64,000 nucleotides of DNA, from assembly GCA_963748005.1 (NCBI GenBank), contig CAVVHH010000002.1, positions 1,612,001 to 1,676,000 of the forward strand. Reading direction: 5' to 3'. Shown piece by piece: positions 62,710 through 64,000 of this stretch. Every line of letters starts with the position of its first letter. Positions within the stretch are counted from its first letter, which is position 1. Both the position numbers and the translations under genes were made by a program. The DNA is from CAILZL01 sp963748005 (GTDB lineage Bacteria > Pseudomonadota > Gammaproteobacteria > Steroidobacterales > Steroidobacteraceae). The notes below the pieces were generated by a model that worked only from the letters and a program-made list of their open reading frames with translations, did no database searches and was not told the DNA's origin.

Positions 62710-64000
62710 ATGCGCTTTCCAGATCGGTTTGATGTCATTGTAGTGGGTGGTGGTCATGCCGGTACGGAAGCCGCGCTGGCGGCTGCGCGCATGGGCGCAA
62801 AAACCCTGTTGCTGACCCAAAGTATCGAAACTCTCGGCCAAATGAGCTGCAACCCGGCGATTGGTGGCATTGGCAAGGGGCACCTGGTCAAGGAAATTGA
62901 TGCGCTGGGCGGCGCCATGGCCCGGGCGACGGATCGTGCCGGCATTCAGTTTCGTACCCTGAACGGCAGCAAGGGCGCTGCAGTGCGCGCCACCCGTGCG
63001 CAGGCGGATCGGCAGCTGTACAAGCAAGCCATCCGCACGCTCCTGGAAAACCAGGCCAATTTGACGCTGTTTCAACAAGAGGTGGCTGACCTGATTGTGG
63101 AGCAGGGCTCGATACAGGGTGTGATTACCCAAGTGGGGCTGCAGTTCCACGCCCCCACCGTAGTATTGACGGTCGGTACTTTTCTCGCCGGAAAGATACA
63201 CGTGGGTCTGGAGAATTATCAGGGTGGCCGTGCGGGGGATCCGCCTTCCAATCGTCTGGCGGCGCGTCTGCGCGAATTGCCGTTGCGAGTGGGCCGCCTG
63301 AAAACGGGTACCCCGCCGCGTATCGACGGCCGGAGCATCAACTTTGCTGAACTGATCGTTCAGCCTGGCGATGAACCCATGCCGGTGTTCTCCTATCTCG
63401 GTCGGCGCAGCGAGCATCCGCGGCAGCTACCCTGCCATATCACGCACACCAACGAGCGCACCCACGAGATCATTCGCGCCGGTACCGATCGCTCCCCGTT
63501 GTACACCGGTGTGATTGAGGGTGTGGGGCCGCGCTACTGTCCGTCCATCGAAGACAAGGTGGTGCGCTTTGCCGACAAAGCGTCGCACCAGGTATTCATT
63601 GAGCCGGAGGGTCTGAACACTCACGAGATTTATCCCAATGGCATTTCCACCAGCCTGCCCTTCGATGTTCAGTTTGAACTGGTGCGTTCCATCAGGGGTT
63701 TCGAGAACGCACACATCACCCGGCCGGGTTATGCCATCGAATACGATTATTTTGATCCGTGCGATCTGCAATACACGCTGGAAACCAAGCACATTAGTGG
63801 TTTGTTCTTCGCCGGCCAGATCAACGGCACCACCGGTTATGAAGAAGCCGCAGCACAAGGGTTGCTGGCGGGTATCAACGCTGGTTTGAAAGCCAAGGGA
63901 CTGGCGCCATGGTGGCCGCAGCGCGGTGAGGCTTATTTGGGTGTGCTGATCGACGATCTGATTACGCGGGGTGCCAGCGAGCCGTATCGCATGTTCACCA
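62710..64000 (+). CDS. mnmG: tRNA uridine-5-carboxymethylaminomethyl enzyme MnmG (5' part)
   Basis: MnmG is the FAD partner of MnmE. From the ATG at 62710 the frame runs off the right edge, about 430 codons. The FAD-binding motif VVVGGGHAGTEAALAAARMG opens the protein; CNPAIGGIGKGHLVKEIDALGG, GTPPRIDGRSINF and FFAGQINGTTGYEEAAAQG are diagnostic. It ends here at ITRGASEPYRMFT, so about a third of the protein is missing. A GAGGT site precedes the start by ten bases. Confidence 0.97.
   Translation, partial: MRFPDRFDVIVVGGGHAGTEAALAAARMGAKTLLLTQSIETLGQMSCNPAIGGIGKGHLVKEIDALGGAMARATDRAGIQFRTLNGSKGAAVRATRAQADRQLYKQAIRTLLENQANLTLFQQEVADLIVEQGSIQGVITQVGLQFHAPTVVLTVGTFLAGKIHVGLENYQGGRAGDPPSNRLAARLRELPLRVGRLKTGTPPRIDGRSINFAELIVQPGDEPMPVFSYLGRRSEHPRQLPCHITHTNERTHEIIRAGTDRSPLYTGVIEGVGPRYCPSIEDKVVRFADKASHQVFIEPEGLNTHEIYPNGISTSLPFDVQFELVRSIRGFENAHITRPGYAIEYDYFDPCDLQYTLETKHISGLFFAGQINGTTGYEEAAAQGLLAGINAGLKAKGLAPWWPQRGEAYLGVLIDDLITRGASEPYRMFT

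Overview
The window spans a bacterial replication-origin region and about 54 kb to one side of it. The order rpmH-rnpA-yidD-yidC-mnmE-mnmG facing away from dnaA-dnaN-recF-gyrB, with bioBFHCD, glyQS, glnA-ntrBC, tatABC and an aa3-type cytochrome oxidase cluster, points to an aerobic gammaproteobacterium. The neighbourhood resembles the Xanthomonadales/Nevskiales/Steroidobacterales side of the class; I cannot name a species. Most genes left of the origin lie on the minus strand and those right of it on the plus strand, so transcription mostly runs with the replication forks.

Layout. 1-1870: end of dtd, then tatABC. 1878-7487: yejABEF-type peptide importer (minus), with a REP-like inverted pair inside the operon. 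7529-14805: heme A synthesis and cytochrome c oxidase structural and assembly genes, including a 47-residue membrane protein between ctaD and cox11. 14862-21358: DUF2244 gene, then the biotin genes, with a foreign-looking AAA+ ATPase between bioC and bioD; bioB has a clear promoter and a BirA-like operator shared with divergent comF. 22423-23242: a membrane methyltransferase and a small membrane peptide. 23693-31379: seven collinear minus-strand genes: decaheme cytochrome, MtrB/PioB barrel, diheme c4-type cytochrome, TorF-like porin, ECF sigma factor, zinc-type anti-sigma factor and S8-family lipoprotein. This looks like a transmembrane electron conduit linked to its own envelope-sensing regulator. 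31678-41461: CcmI-like TPR protein, uvrD, VanZ-like protein, heme O synthase, degenerate GGDEF protein, AI-2E-type permease, ntrC. 41430-44754: ntrB, DUF4124 protein and glnA, preceded by a sigma-54 promoter and NtrC sites spaced as in the E. coli glnAp2 region. 45161-49684: glyQS, an acyltransferase, DUF2238. 49741-55980: gyrB, recF, dnaN, oriC, dnaA. 56208-64000: rpmH, rnpA, yidD, yidC, mnmE, a small membrane protein, a DUF6600 protein and the start of mnmG.

The most interesting parts are the conduit plus sigma/anti-sigma/protease module (23693-31379), the origin with three perfect DnaA boxes, a TAG-trio tract and an AT-rich segment (54376-54615), and the glnA control region (44855-44992). 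I saw no tRNA, rRNA, CRISPR array, prophage or intact insertion sequence.
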